This document shows positions 1 through 8,074 of a stretch of 64,000 nucleotides of DNA, piece by piece (position 1 is the first letter of the stretch; each line of letters begins with the position of its first letter). The translations under genes and the position numbers were made by a program. Under the pieces are notes generated by a model. It was not told the origin of the DNA. It did not search any database and saw only the letters and a list, made by a program, of their open reading frames with translations. The DNA comes from Ruegeria atlantica (GTDB lineage Bacteria > Pseudomonadota > Alphaproteobacteria > Rhodobacterales > Rhodobacteraceae), in contig NZ_WQFE01000001.1 in NCBI RefSeq assembly GCF_013033965.1, forward strand, positions 620,001-684,000, given 5' to 3'.

Positions 1-507
1 AACCTGAGCACATGCCTCAAGCCGTTTGATTTCGAGACCGAGCATTTTGATGCCGCCATTCACTTTGGTCAAAAGGACTGGCCAGGAGTAAACTACTTGC
101 CGATCATGCGAGAAGATGTGGTTCCGGTCTGCGCGCCGGATCTGCTGCCCGAGCTCGACAAGGATTTGAGCTGGCTGATGAAGGCCCCATTGCTGCATCT
201 TGAAACCCGGCCCGACGCTTGGGAGCGGTGGTTTGCCGAGCAAGGGCGTGACGCGTCGGGGATGCAGGGAATGCTGTTCGATCAGTTCTCAACCATGGTC
301 CAGGCTACGATCCACGGGCTTGGCGCGGCGCTATTGCCCAGTTACCTGATTGAAGACGAACTAAAAACTGAAAGGTTGGTACCGGCTTGGAACGGCCCCC
401 ACATCAGCCTTGGGCAGTTCTATTTGGTCTGGCCAAAAACACGACCGGAATCCGAACCGTTACGGTCGTTTCGGATATGGCTGCAGGATCAGGTTGGTCC
501 ATTTTGA
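1..507 (+). CDS. LysR-family regulator, 3' part only
   Basis: The open frame runs in from the window edge and ends at a TGA at 505-507, so only about the last 168 residues are present. They form the C-terminal part of a LysR substrate-binding domain of the GcvA type: FDAAIHFG near the left edge, then REDVVPVCAPDLL, and the typical QATIHGLGAALLPSYLI stretch, which closes the effector pocket. The helix-turn-helix is outside the window. The target genes are therefore unknown. A second GcvA-like regulator lies at 60785. The 3' neighbour is convergent, so it gives no functional link. The family call is firm; the role is not. Confidence 0.9.
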   Translation, partial: NLSTCLKPFDFETEHFDAAIHFGQKDWPGVNYLPIMREDVVPVCAPDLLPELDKDLSWLMKAPLLHLETRPDAWERWFAEQGRDASGMQGMLFDQFSTMVQATIHGLGAALLPSYLIEDELKTERLVPAWNGPHISLGQFYLVWPKTRPESEPLRSFRIWLQDQVGPF

Positions 508-581
508 CCTAACATTCGTGTGACGAGCTCTGCGCGACCTACGGCCTTGCGTCCTGCGGACGGCAGGGGGGCTGGGCAGGT

Positions 582-602
582 GCGGGCTGTGCCGACACCC
601 GC
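582..602. terminator. Possible terminator between convergent genes
   Basis: GCGGG (582-586) and TGT (588-590) pair with ACA (595-597) and CCCGC (598-602) around a GCCG loop, with one bulged C. It lies between the LysR stop and the convergent acyl-CoA dehydrogenase stop. No clear T-tract follows, so this is a weak call. Confidence 0.35.
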
Positions 603-666
603 CCGCCCCAACGGGAGAAAACGTTTTACCCAAACGCTGACGACGGGCGGGAGCCCTTTTTCTACG

Positions 667-1824
667 TTATTTATCCAGCGAGCGGGCGATCAGTTCCTTC
701 ATGATCTCGTTTGTGCCGCCATAGATCATCTGAACGCGCGCATCTGCATAAAGCCGGGCGATTGGGTACTCCATCATGAACCCATATCCACCAAACAGCT
801 GAAGGCATTCGTGCATGATTTCGTTCTGCACTTCTGACCCCCAGTATTTCACCATCGAAGCCTTCGCCGCATCCAATGTGCCAGCCTCAAGCTGCCCGAC
901 GCAATCGTTCACGAAACTGCGCAGGACCTCGGCCTTGGTTTTGCACTCGGCCAGCTTGAAACGCGTATTCTGGAAATCCATAACCCGCTGGCCAAAGGCC
1001 TTTCGTTCCTGCGTATACCGAACAGTCTCGGCAATCGCGAAGTCGATTGCGCCCAGCGCCATGATACCGATGGTCAGACGTTCCCAAGGCAGTTGCTTCA
1101 TCATCTGATAAAAGCCTTGTCCCTCTTCCGGACCGATCAGATTGGTCATCGGAACCTTGACGTCTTCAAAGAACAACTCGGCCGTATCGTTGGCCTTCAT
1201 CCCCAGTTTTTTCAGGTTGCGACCCCGGCGAAACCCGTCCGCGCCGTCAGTTTCGACGGCGATCAACGAAACGCCCTTGGCGCCTTCCGTTTTATCCGTC
1301 TTTGCGGCCACCAGGATCAAATCGGCGGATTGCCCGTTGGTGATAAAGATTTTGGATCCGTTCAGACGATAGGAATTCCCATCCTTGTCCGCGGTCGTAC
1401 GAATGGACTGCACGTCCGACCCTGTTCCGGGCTCGGTCATGGCCAAAGCGCCAACCATTTCGCCGGATGCCAGTCTGGGCAGCCATTTCTGCTTTTGATC
1501 CTCGCTGCCATAGGCGTTCAGATAATGGATAACGATCGACTGAATGCCAAAGCCCCAGCCTGAGTCTCCACGCGCGGCCTGCCCGTACATCGTGACTGCA
1601 TCAAACCCGATTCCGCCGCCGACGCCGCCATATTCCTCCGGGATCGCGCCAGCCATCAGCCCCATATCCCCAGCCTTGTTCCAGAAATCGCGGTCAACGA
1701 CACCGTTTTCGTTCCAGCGTTCGATATTGGGAACAAGTTCGTCATCCATGAACCGGTTTGCCATCTCGGCAAACATCTGGTGTTCCTCGGTGACCCAGTT
1801 GGCGGTAGGCGTAAATAGCGACAT
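667..1824 (-). CDS. Acyl-CoA dehydrogenase family protein
   Basis: This 385-residue flavoprotein would carry out FAD-dependent alpha,beta-dehydrogenation of an acyl-CoA in the cytoplasm. The FAD/substrate signature AMTEPGTGSDVQSI, the LNGSKIFITNG strand and the C-terminal YGGTNEIMKELIARSL, which in this family carries the catalytic glutamate, are all present. Length is normal. The start at 1824 (MSLFTPTANW) is preferred over an in-frame one 33 codons upstream, because GGGAGAA sits just before it and family members begin this way. The divergent or upstream TetR gene at 1953-2516 is transcribed in the same direction and may be co-transcribed. The acyl substrate cannot be read from the sequence. 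Confidence 0.93.
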   Translation of the reverse strand: MSLFTPTANWVTEEHQMFAEMANRFMDDELVPNIERWNENGVVDRDFWNKAGDMGLMAGAIPEEYGGVGGGIGFDAVTMYGQAARGDSGWGFGIQSIVIHYLNAYGSEDQKQKWLPRLASGEMVGALAMTEPGTGSDVQSIRTTADKDGNSYRLNGSKIFITNGQSADLILVAAKTDKTEGAKGVSLIAVETDGADGFRRGRNLKKLGMKANDTAELFFEDVKVPMTNLIGPEEGQGFYQMMKQLPWERLTIGIMALGAIDFAIAETVRYTQERKAFGQRVMDFQNTRFKLAECKTKAEVLRSFVNDCVGQLEAGTLDAAKASMVKYWGSEVQNEIMHECLQLFGGYGFMMEYPIARLYADARVQMIYGGTNEIMKELIARSLDK

Positions 1825-1952
1825 GTAAGCTTCTCCCAAATCGAATTTCGACAAGGGTAGCTTTGGACATCCGGCAAACCAACCCATCCCACCGGATCGC
1901 AACGCAACGTCTTTTTCGCTCAAGACCCTGCATTCATAGGTTTAAACCCCGG

Positions 1953-2516
1953 TTAACCCAGGGCATTTTCCAGCAGGACCCGAGCCGCTGTCTTTGCGTC
2001 TTTCGCGGGATCGCAATTTTTGACCAAAACAGCAGTCACGATTGCGCCCTCTTGCAACAGCAGCAACTGACAGCCCAATGCCTTGGGATCGCGGGCGCCC
2101 GCTTTGCGCGCCAGATCGGTGAGGAACTCAAGCATCAGTTTCTTGTATGTCGCTGCGTGCACATGGATCGGGTGATCCTGTTCTTGATATTCTGCGCCCG
2201 CCTTGATGAACATGCATCCACGAAAGCTGTCTTCCTGGAACCATTCGCCTAGCACATCGAAACTCGCAATCAGCTGATCGGCGGGCGTATCGGCAAGCTC
2301 TTCAACCCGACACAGGAACCATTTTCGAAAGCTCTCATCCCGCAACTGCAGGGCCGCCAGGATCAAGTCTTCCTTCGAACGAAAATGCTTGTACATCGAC
2401 GTTTTCGACACGCCCGTCTCAACCACCAGCTTGTCCATGCCCGTGGCGTGGAATCCGTCACGATAGAAGACCTGCAATGCCTTGCGGACCAGCTCGTCAC
2501 GTTTGTTTGGGCGCAT
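1953..2516 (-). CDS. TetR/AcrR-family transcriptional regulator
   Basis: The protein has 187 residues. It has an N-terminal TetR helix-turn-helix at about residues 20-50 (TGMDKLVVETGVSKTSMYKH) and a C-terminal ligand domain with the FRGCMFIKAGAEY stretch of the TetR_C_33/YsiA-like subgroup. AGGAG lies seven bases before the start. A near-palindromic operator (2532-2547) sits just upstream of its Shine-Dalgarno and two more copies lie towards the divergent DUF1348 operon, which suggests autorepression and repression of the pair at 2819-3930, possibly also of the acyl-CoA dehydrogenase downstream on the same strand. The ligand is unknown. Confidence 0.93.
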   Translation of the reverse strand: MRPNKRDELVRKALQVFYRDGFHATGMDKLVVETGVSKTSMYKHFRSKEDLILAALQLRDESFRKWFLCRVEELADTPADQLIASFDVLGEWFQEDSFRGCMFIKAGAEYQEQDHPIHVHAATYKKLMLEFLTDLARKAGARDPKALGCQLLLLQEGAIVTAVLVKNCDPAKDAKTAARVLLENALG

Positions 2517-2531
2517 CCGTCAGCTCCTGTA

Positions 2532-2547
2532 TGTACTGATCGGTACA
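2532..2547. promoter_or_regulatory. TetR operator copy 1 (near tetR start)
   Basis: TGTACTGATCGGTACA is an inverted repeat around GATC with one mismatched pair. It is read on the other strand as TGTACCGATCAGTACA, matching the two copies at 2663 and 2693. It lies 16 bases upstream of the tetR start codon, a position suited to autorepression. Assignment to this regulator is inference from position and copy number. Confidence 0.7.
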
Positions 2548-2662
2548 TAATGCACTGTGGCGACAGCTGCAACAACTGAAGCCTAACTTGCTGTTTTCAT
2601 TAGGGCCTTTCTGGAGATTCAAATCCAGGATCAAAAAAACTACAAATCGGCACTTGATAAAG

Positions 2663-2678
2663 TTTACCGATCTGTACA
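2663..2678. promoter_or_regulatory. TetR operator copy 2
   Basis: TTTACCGATCTGTACA matches 14 of 16 positions of the TGTACCGATCAGTACA pattern. Its start is exactly 30 bases from that of the next copy at 2693, about three helical turns, so dimers bound here and at copy 3 would lie on the same DNA face. Confidence 0.65.
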
Positions 2679-2692
2679 TGTTGAGGGAACAG

Positions 2693-2710
2693 TGTACCGA
2701 TCAGTTAACA
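2693..2710. promoter_or_regulatory. TetR operator copy 3
   Basis: TGTACCGATCAGTTAACA shares the GTACCGATCAGT core with copy 1 read on the opposite strand. It lies directly before the Shine-Dalgarno of the small frame at 2724 and upstream of the DUF1348 gene, so it would control the rightward operon. Confidence 0.65.
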
Positions 2711-2723
2711 CAGGAATACCCCA

Positions 2724-2807
2724 ATGAGACGCCGTACCAGACCCTTCCCGCCCCAGTACGTTCCTCTTCTTTTCACCATCGCTTTGATGGCAGCTTCCTT
2801 GGCGTGA
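2724..2807 (+). CDS. Possible 27-codon leader/remnant (DUF2798-like N terminus)
   Basis: ATG at 2724 is preceded at seven bases by AGGAA and encodes 27 residues: a basic start ([16 protein letters not shown]) followed by a hydrophobic segment ([11 protein letters not shown]), then a stop. The PPQYVPLLF start resembles the first transmembrane helix of DUF2798 proteins. It may therefore be the truncated 5' end of such a gene, or a short translated leader of the operon. It lies between operator copy 3 and the DUF1348 gene. Expression is unproven. Confidence 0.3.
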   Translation: MRRRTRPFPPQYVPLLFTIALMAASLA

Positions 2808-2818
2808 AAGACCCGCGC

Positions 2819-3283
2819 ATGACCCGTCCTCCTCTGCCCCCGTTCACCCTGGAAACCGCAACACAAAAAGTTCGGATGGCCGAGAACGCCTGGAACAGTC
2901 GTGATGCGGACGCCGTGACGCTGGCCTATACCGATGACAGTCGGTGGCGAAATCGCGCAGAATTTCTGAGCGGTCACGCAGACATCCACGCTTTTCTGAC
3001 ACGCAAGTGGCACAAGGAGCTGGACTATCGACTGATCAAAGAACTGTGGGCGTTTTCCGGTGACCGCATTGCAGTTCGTTACGCATATGAATGGCGCGAT
3101 GACAGCAGTCAGTGGTTTCGGTCTTATGGCAATGAAAACTGGCGATTTGCCGAAGATGGGCGAATGGCTGAACGTCACGCGTCGCTGAACGACCTGCCGA
3201 TTTCTGAAACCGAACGTTTATTCTTCTGGCCGCATGGCCCCCGCCCGGACGATCACCCCGGTCTGTCCGATCTGCGCCTTTGA
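2819..3283 (+). CDS. DUF1348 (NTF2/SnoaL-fold) protein
   Basis: This 154-residue protein has the strongly conserved DUF1348 sequence features: [12 protein letters not shown] at the start, [44 protein letters not shown] and the C-terminal NDLPI. DUF1348 proteins have an NTF2-like fold and no established enzymatic role. The start at 2819 was chosen because the family begins here, although no strong Shine-Dalgarno is seen; the frame is open for another 77 codons upstream, but these cross the operators. It is followed after 11 bases by a flavin-binding oxidoreductase-like gene, and the pair is probably under the TetR regulator encoded on the opposite strand. Confidence 0.88.
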   Translation: MTRPPLPPFTLETATQKVRMAENAWNSRDADAVTLAYTDDSRWRNRAEFLSGHADIHAFLTRKWHKELDYRLIKELWAFSGDRIAVRYAYEWRDDSSQWFRSYGNENWRFAEDGRMAERHASLNDLPISETERLFFWPHGPRPDDHPGLSDLRL

Positions 3284-3294
3284 AAGGACACCTG

Positions 3295-3930
3295 ATGCCC
3301 CGTGCCTTTTCTGAACTGACCTTCACCCCCGCCGTCCGTGCCCATCAGGAACGGATGGGCTCTGCAAAAACCTACGCCAAATTCATCGAAACCGGCCCGC
3401 AACAGGGCCATGAAATCGGTGAGCCTGAAAAAGCCTTTATCGAAGCGCGGGACGGGTTCTATCAATCCACCGTGTCCGAGACCGGCTGGCCATATGTGCA
3501 GTACCGTGGTGGCCCGATCGGGTTTCTCAAGGTTTTGGGACCGCGGACAATCGGGTATGCCGATTATTCGGGCAACAAACAGTACATCTCGCGCGGCAAC
3601 TTGGATGGCAATGACCGGATTGCAATGATCCTGATGGATTACGCCAACCAGCGCCGCCTGAAAATTCTGGGCAGGGTCGAGTTCACGGAAGGCGCAACCG
3701 CAGCAGCCAGCCTTTATCCGGACGGTGCCGATGCCCCGGCTGAACGCGCCGCCATCATCCGGGTCGAAGGGCTGGACTGGAACTGCCCGCGCCACATCAC
3801 GCCCCGTTTTACCGAAGCCGAGCTTCGGCCGCACTTGAACTCGCTGGGACAGCAGCTGGCACAACTTCAGGCCGAAAATGAAAAGTTGAAGCAACAGCTT
3901 AGTAAACAGTCCGGATCCAGCACCGCTTGA
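3295..3930 (+). CDS. Pyridoxamine 5'-phosphate oxidase-fold (flavin) protein
   Basis: The 211-residue protein belongs to the split-barrel PNPOx-like family that binds FMN or F420-type cofactors. Signs are YQSTVSETGWPYVQYRGG, FLKVLGPRTIGYADY, the RIAMILMDYANQRRLKILG strand pair and WNCPRHITPRF near the C terminus. The last 30 or so residues are a heptad-rich coiled coil (LAQLQAENEKLKQQL), common in this subgroup. GAAAGGA precedes ATG 3295; an in-frame TTG five codons earlier overlaps the upstream stop and is less likely. It probably forms an operon with the DUF1348 gene under TetR control. The reaction is unknown. Confidence 0.85.
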   Translation: MPRAFSELTFTPAVRAHQERMGSAKTYAKFIETGPQQGHEIGEPEKAFIEARDGFYQSTVSETGWPYVQYRGGPIGFLKVLGPRTIGYADYSGNKQYISRGNLDGNDRIAMILMDYANQRRLKILGRVEFTEGATAAASLYPDGADAPAERAAIIRVEGLDWNCPRHITPRFTEAELRPHLNSLGQQLAQLQAENEKLKQQLSKQSGSSTA

Positions 3931-3957
3931 TACACATCTCGAGTTAGGACTTTGCCC

Positions 3958-4119
3958 ATGTCGCGATCTTCATTGAATATGGCCGCATTTATTCTTGTAG
4001 GCTTTGTGCTGATCACGGCCGCTGCCACGCTTGCATTCTTTGCTTCGCCCGAGGCCGTCAGATCCCCGCTGCCGGAAACCTACAACTCCCTCTTGTTGGA
4101 AGTGTTTGCGAACAGATGA
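3958..4119 (+). CDS. Small membrane protein upstream of copA
   Basis: A 53-residue frame has GTTAGGAC eight bases before ATG 3958. Residues 8-30 form one transmembrane helix (MAAFILVGFVLITAAATLAF), followed by a short Pro-containing tail ending LLLEVFANR. It lies 27 bases after the flavin-protein gene and 40-odd bases before the CueR-type promoter of copA, so it probably belongs to the upstream operon. No family was recognised. The helix, the good ribosome site and the tight spacing argue for a real gene. Confidence 0.6.
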   Translation: MSRSSLNMAAFILVGFVLITAAATLAFFASPEAVRSPLPETYNSLLLEVFANR

Positions 4120-4161
4120 CACCATCGTGGCGGGTGCGGAAAGAAAATCCACGAAACCCCT

Positions 4162-4192
4162 TGACCTTCCCGTGACTGGAACCCCCATTTGA
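4162..4192 (+). promoter_or_regulatory. CueR-type copper promoter of copA
   Basis: TTGACC (about 4162-4167) acts as -35 and is followed by a 19-bp spacer containing the inverted repeat CTTCC-N7-GGAA(C), then CATTTG as a poor -10. The long 19-bp spacer with a dyad inside is the hallmark of MerR/CueR-activated promoters, and TTGACCTTCC is the usual left half of copA promoters. A cueR gene sits at the end of the operon. Coordinates may be off by one base. Confidence 0.75.
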
Positions 4193-4221
4193 AGGGCAGA
4201 TTAGACATCGGGACGAGTCGC

Positions 4222-6702
4222 ATGGCTGCGCCGCAAACAACACACCTCAAAATCTCGGGCATGTCCTGCGCAGCTTGCGTGGGGCGCGTAGAAATCGCAT
4301 TGCGAGACGTACCGGGGGTAACAGAGGCCTCGGTCAATTTTGCAACGGAGATGGCGCAGGTCACGCATCAGGGGCCGATCAACGCACTGACAAAAGCACT
4401 GAGCGACGCAGGATATCCGGCGGCCAGCAAGCAAACGACCCTGAAGATTGGTGGGATGAACTGCGCCTCGTGCGCGGCAAAGATCGAGAACGCACTGTCG
4501 GGTGATCCCGCTGTTGTCGATGCCCAGGTCAATCTTGCCACCGAAACCGCTGTGGTAACGTTTATCGACGGTGCCACCAACCCTCAGAAGTTGGCCGAAT
4601 TGTCCGAAGCAGCCGGATACCCCGCACGCGTGGCGGACAGCATGACGGCTGAACCAACTGACCGCACGAAATCCGACGAAGCCCATGCGCTGACCCGCGC
4701 GACGATCTTGGCGGCGGTACTGGCCTTGCCTGTATTCATCCTGGAAATGGGCGGGCACATGATCCCGGCCTTTCACCATTGGGTCCACGCCACAATCGGC
4801 ACACAAACCAGCCACCTCATCCAGTTCGCACTGACCTCAGCCATACTGACTGGCCCCGGACGCGTGTTCTATGCCAAAGGGATCCCGTCGCTGATGCGCG
4901 GATCGCCCGATATGAATGCGTTGGTCGCCCTGGGAACGGGGGCCGCGTACTTGTTTTCGGTGACCGCAACTTTCGCTCCGCAATTTCTGCCGCAAGGTAG
5001 CGCCAATGTGTATTTCGAGGCCGCCTCGGTGATCGTGGTCCTCATCCTGCTGGGCCGTGTCATGGAAGCGCGCGCCAAGGGACGGACCGGTGCGGCGATC
5101 CGCAAGCTTGTCGGCTTGCAACCCAAGACAGCCCGCGTCGAACAGGACGGCACGTTCCTTGATCGACCCATCGCGGATATCGCGGTGGGCGATATCCTGC
5201 AAATTCGCCCCGGCGAACGCGTTCCGGTGGATGCCGAAGTGCTGGAAGGTACCTCGTATGTAGACGAAAGCAAGATCACCGGCGAACCGGTGCCGGTGGG
5301 CAAATCGCCCTCGGATCAAGTCGTTGGCGGTACGGTGAACGGCACCGGAGCATTGCGGGTGCGCGCAACGCGCGTTGGTGCCGACACGGTGCTGGCGCAG
5401 GTCATTCAAATGGTCGAACAGGCGCAGGGGGCGAAGCTGCCGATTCAAGGACTGGTCGACCGCATCACCGCAAGGTTCGTTCCTGTCGTTATTGTCGTGG
5501 CCCTGCTGACGATTGCAGTTTGGTTGATCGTTGGACCCAAGCCAGCCTTGCCAATGGCGCTTGTCGCCGGGGTCTCGGTCCTGATTATCGCCTGTCCCTG
5601 CGCCATGGGTCTTGCGACACCGACTTCGATCATGGTGGGTACTGGCCGCGCGGCAGAGTTGGGTGTTCTGTTCCGCAAAGGCGATGCCTTGCAGCAGTTG
5701 CAGCAGGCCAAAGTGGTCGCACTGGACAAAACCGGGACACTGACACTGGGGCGGCCGGAACTGGAGAGCGTAACGACCGCAAACGGCTTTGATCGCGACT
5801 TTGTTCTGCGCTTGTCAGCAGCCGTCGAGGCGCGTTCCGAGCATCCGATTGCCACTGCCATCACACGTGCCGGACCATCCGAATTGCCCGAAGTGAAGGA
5901 ATTCGAGTCTCTCACCGGACTGGGAGTTCGGGCTGTGGTCGACGGGCGCAGCCTGTTGATCGGCTCGGCCAAGCTGATGAGGCAGAAAGACATCGTTGTC
6001 TCGGATCTGATGGCCGAGGCCGACCAGCGCGCTACTGAAGGGGCAACCCCCCTGTTCATTGCCATCGATGGTCAGGCGGCGGCGATGCTTGCGGTCGCGG
6101 ACCCGATCAAACCGGGCACAGCACAGGCGTTGGAACGGTTGCACGAGAAGGGCCTGACGCTGGCGATGGTCACGGGCGATAATGCCCGAACAGCACAGGC
6201 GCTGGCCGACAAGCTGGGTATTGATCATGTCACGACCGAAGTTCTGCCCGACGGCAAACTGGCCGCGATCAATGACCTGCGCGACAAATTCGGCGCGCTG
6301 GCTTTTGTCGGCGATGGCATCAATGATGCCCCGGCACTGGCTTCGGCAGATATCGGTATCGCCATCGGAACCGGCACTGACGTGGCGATTGAAACCGCTG
6401 ACGTTGTGCTGATGTCTGGTGATTTGCGCGGTGTCGTCAATGCGGTTGAAATCAGCCGCAGGACAATGCGTAACATCAAGCAGAACCTGGGCTGGGCCTT
6501 TGGCTATAACATCCTGCTTATTCCGGTTGCAGCTGGCGTTCTTTATCCGTTTGGCGGCCACCTTCTGTCCCCGGCCCTTGCTGCAGGGGCCATGGCATTG
6601 TCGAGCGTCTTTGTCGTCTCGAATGCGCTGCGCCTGCGACGCGTGCGGGCCGGCCTGCCTGACACCCCGCAAGACCATTCAACGCAAACGGTGACCTCAT
6701 GA
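4222..6702 (+). CDS. copA: Copper-exporting P1B-type ATPase CopA
   Basis: This inner-membrane ATPase of 826 residues pumps Cu(I) out of the cytoplasm. It has two N-terminal heavy-metal domains with CxxC at C16/C19 and C81/C84, a transmembrane CPC metal site at about 458-460 within IIACPCAMGLATPTS, the phosphorylated aspartate D502 in DKTGTLTLG, the SEHPIA nucleotide-domain motif and GDGINDAPAL. The order is canonical for CopA. ATG 4222 was chosen over a TTG 11 codons upstream, which lies against the promoter -10. The stop overlaps the cueR start by four bases. Expression is most likely CueR-activated from the promoter at 4162. Confidence 0.96.
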   Translation: MAAPQTTHLKISGMSCAACVGRVEIALRDVPGVTEASVNFATEMAQVTHQGPINALTKALSDAGYPAASKQTTLKIGGMNCASCAAKIENALSGDPAVVDAQVNLATETAVVTFIDGATNPQKLAELSEAAGYPARVADSMTAEPTDRTKSDEAHALTRATILAAVLALPVFILEMGGHMIPAFHHWVHATIGTQTSHLIQFALTSAILTGPGRVFYAKGIPSLMRGSPDMNALVALGTGAAYLFSVTATFAPQFLPQGSANVYFEAASVIVVLILLGRVMEARAKGRTGAAIRKLVGLQPKTARVEQDGTFLDRPIADIAVGDILQIRPGERVPVDAEVLEGTSYVDESKITGEPVPVGKSPSDQVVGGTVNGTGALRVRATRVGADTVLAQVIQMVEQAQGAKLPIQGLVDRITARFVPVVIVVALLTIAVWLIVGPKPALPMALVAGVSVLIIACPCAMGLATPTSIMVGTGRAAELGVLFRKGDALQQLQQAKVVALDKTGTLTLGRPELESVTTANGFDRDFVLRLSAAVEARSEHPIATAITRAGPSELPEVKEFESLTGLGVRAVVDGRSLLIGSAKLMRQKDIVVSDLMAEADQRATEGATPLFIAIDGQAAAMLAVADPIKPGTAQALERLHEKGLTLAMVTGDNARTAQALADKLGIDHVTTEVLPDGKLAAINDLRDKFGALAFVGDGINDAPALASADIGIAIGTGTDVAIETADVVLMSGDLRGVVNAVEISRRTMRNIKQNLGWAFGYNILLIPVAAGVLYPFGGHLLSPALAAGAMALSSVFVVSNALRLRRVRAGLPDTPQDHSTQTVTS

Positions 6703-7088
6703 ATATCGGCGATGTTTCAAATCAGACAGGTCTGCCTGCAAAGACAATCCGATACTACGAAGATATCGGTCTGGTGAAGCCCCTGCGTGATGACAACGGA
6801 TACCGCAGATTCCGCAGTCAGGATGTGCACAAGCTGAACTTTCTGGGCCGCGCCCGCGCATTGGGTTTCACGATCGAGGATTGCCGAACCTTGATGGCGC
6901 TGTATGAGGATGAAACCCGTGCCAGTGCCGATGTCAAAAAGGTGGCCCGCGCGCATATGGCCCAAATCGAAGCTAAGATTGCCGATCTCAACGCGATGCG
7001 AGACACGCTTGGCCATCTGATCGATGCCTGTGCGGGAGATGACCGGCCCGATTGCCCGATCCTGCAGGATTTGGGCGGCAAGACGTGA
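6699..7088 (+). CDS. cueR: Cu(I)-responsive MerR-family activator CueR
   Basis: The 129-residue protein has a MerR helix-turn-helix (MNIGDVSNQTGLPAKTIRYY), a long dimerisation helix and the C-terminal metal loop with C111 and C119 in CAGDDRPDCPIL. That C-x7-C spacing with RPDCPIL is typical of CueR. A serine at position 76 lies where CueR carries Ser rather than the Cys of divalent-metal MerR members. It is translationally coupled to copA by an ATGA overlap, so regulator and pump are made together, and it should act at the 19-bp-spacer promoter upstream of copA. Confidence 0.95.
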   Translation: MNIGDVSNQTGLPAKTIRYYEDIGLVKPLRDDNGYRRFRSQDVHKLNFLGRARALGFTIEDCRTLMALYEDETRASADVKKVARAHMAQIEAKIADLNAMRDTLGHLIDACAGDDRPDCPILQDLGGKT

Positions 7089-7186
7089 CGCGGGGTTGCC
7101 CTTTGGGCGCAGCTTTGCTTTGTCTCTGCTAAACACTCCGGCCTGCTGAAAAAAGACAGGCACCGGACAGCAGAGAGGATCACCAA

Positions 7187-8059
7187 ATGGCAAAAGTCGC
7201 GTTTCTGGGTCTGGGCGTCATGGGCTATCCCATGGCCGGTCACCTGCAGGCCGCCGGGCACGATGTCACCGTATTTAATCGCACCGCAGAAAAGGCCGAA
7301 GCCTGGGTCGCCCAACACGGCGGTTCGATGGCTGCAACGCCGCGCGAAGCTGCAGAAGGTGCAGAATTCGTTATGGCCTGCGTCGGAAATGACGACGACC
7401 TGCGTATGGTTTGCATAGGTGAGAGTGGCGCATTTAGCGGCATGTCCGATGAGGCGATCTTTGTCGATCATACCACTGTATCCGCCAAGGTGACGCGCGA
7501 ATTGTACGAAGCTGGGAAGGGTGCGGGCATCGCCTTTATTGACGCCCCGATCTCGGGCGGGCAAGCAGGGGCTGAAAATGCGGTCCTGTCGATCATGTGC
7601 GGCGGGGATCAGGCGGCGTATGACGCGGCTGAACCGATCATGCAGGTCTATTCCAAGATTTGCCGCCGCATCGGCGACAGCGGCGCAGGCCAGATGACAA
7701 AGATGTGCAACCAGATTGCTATTGCCGGTCTGGTCCAAGGCCTCAGTGAAGCGCTGCACTTTGCCGATAAAGCGGGCCTTGATGGTCGTTCGGTCGTTGA
7801 AGTGATCAGCCAGGGCGCTGCTGGCAGCTGGCAGATGGCGAACCGTTACGAGACGATGCTGGACGACCATTTTGACCATGGGTTTGCCGTGGACTGGATG
7901 CGCAAGGACCTTGGCATCTGTCTGGATACAGCCAATGAAACGGGGGCTTCGTTGCCTGTGACTGCTCTGGTCGATCAGTTCTACAAGGACGTTCAGAAAT
8001 TGGGCGGCGGGCGATGGGACACGTCCTCGCTGTTCAAACGCCTGCGCGCGCTGGACTAA
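7187..8059 (+). CDS. 3-hydroxyisobutyrate dehydrogenase-family oxidoreductase
   Basis: This NAD(P)-dependent beta-hydroxyacid dehydrogenase has 290 residues. Its N-terminal Rossmann motif is GLGVMGYPMAG, the substrate-binding signature is DAPISGGQAGAE, and the catalytic lysine is K172 in GAGQMTKMCNQ. AGAGAGG lies before the start. The family includes 3-hydroxyisobutyrate, tartronate semialdehyde and GLYR-type reductases, and the sequence alone does not separate them. It is followed after only 15 bases by the three-domain aminotransferase fusion. A linked role, such as reducing or oxidising the aminotransferase's semialdehyde product, is plausible but inferred. Confidence 0.9.
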   Translation: MAKVAFLGLGVMGYPMAGHLQAAGHDVTVFNRTAEKAEAWVAQHGGSMAATPREAAEGAEFVMACVGNDDDLRMVCIGESGAFSGMSDEAIFVDHTTVSAKVTRELYEAGKGAGIAFIDAPISGGQAGAENAVLSIMCGGDQAAYDAAEPIMQVYSKICRRIGDSGAGQMTKMCNQIAIAGLVQGLSEALHFADKAGLDGRSVVEVISQGAAGSWQMANRYETMLDDHFDHGFAVDWMRKDLGICLDTANETGASLPVTALVDQFYKDVQKLGGGRWDTSSLFKRLRALD

Positions 8060-8074
8060 GGGGCCGTCGCACAG

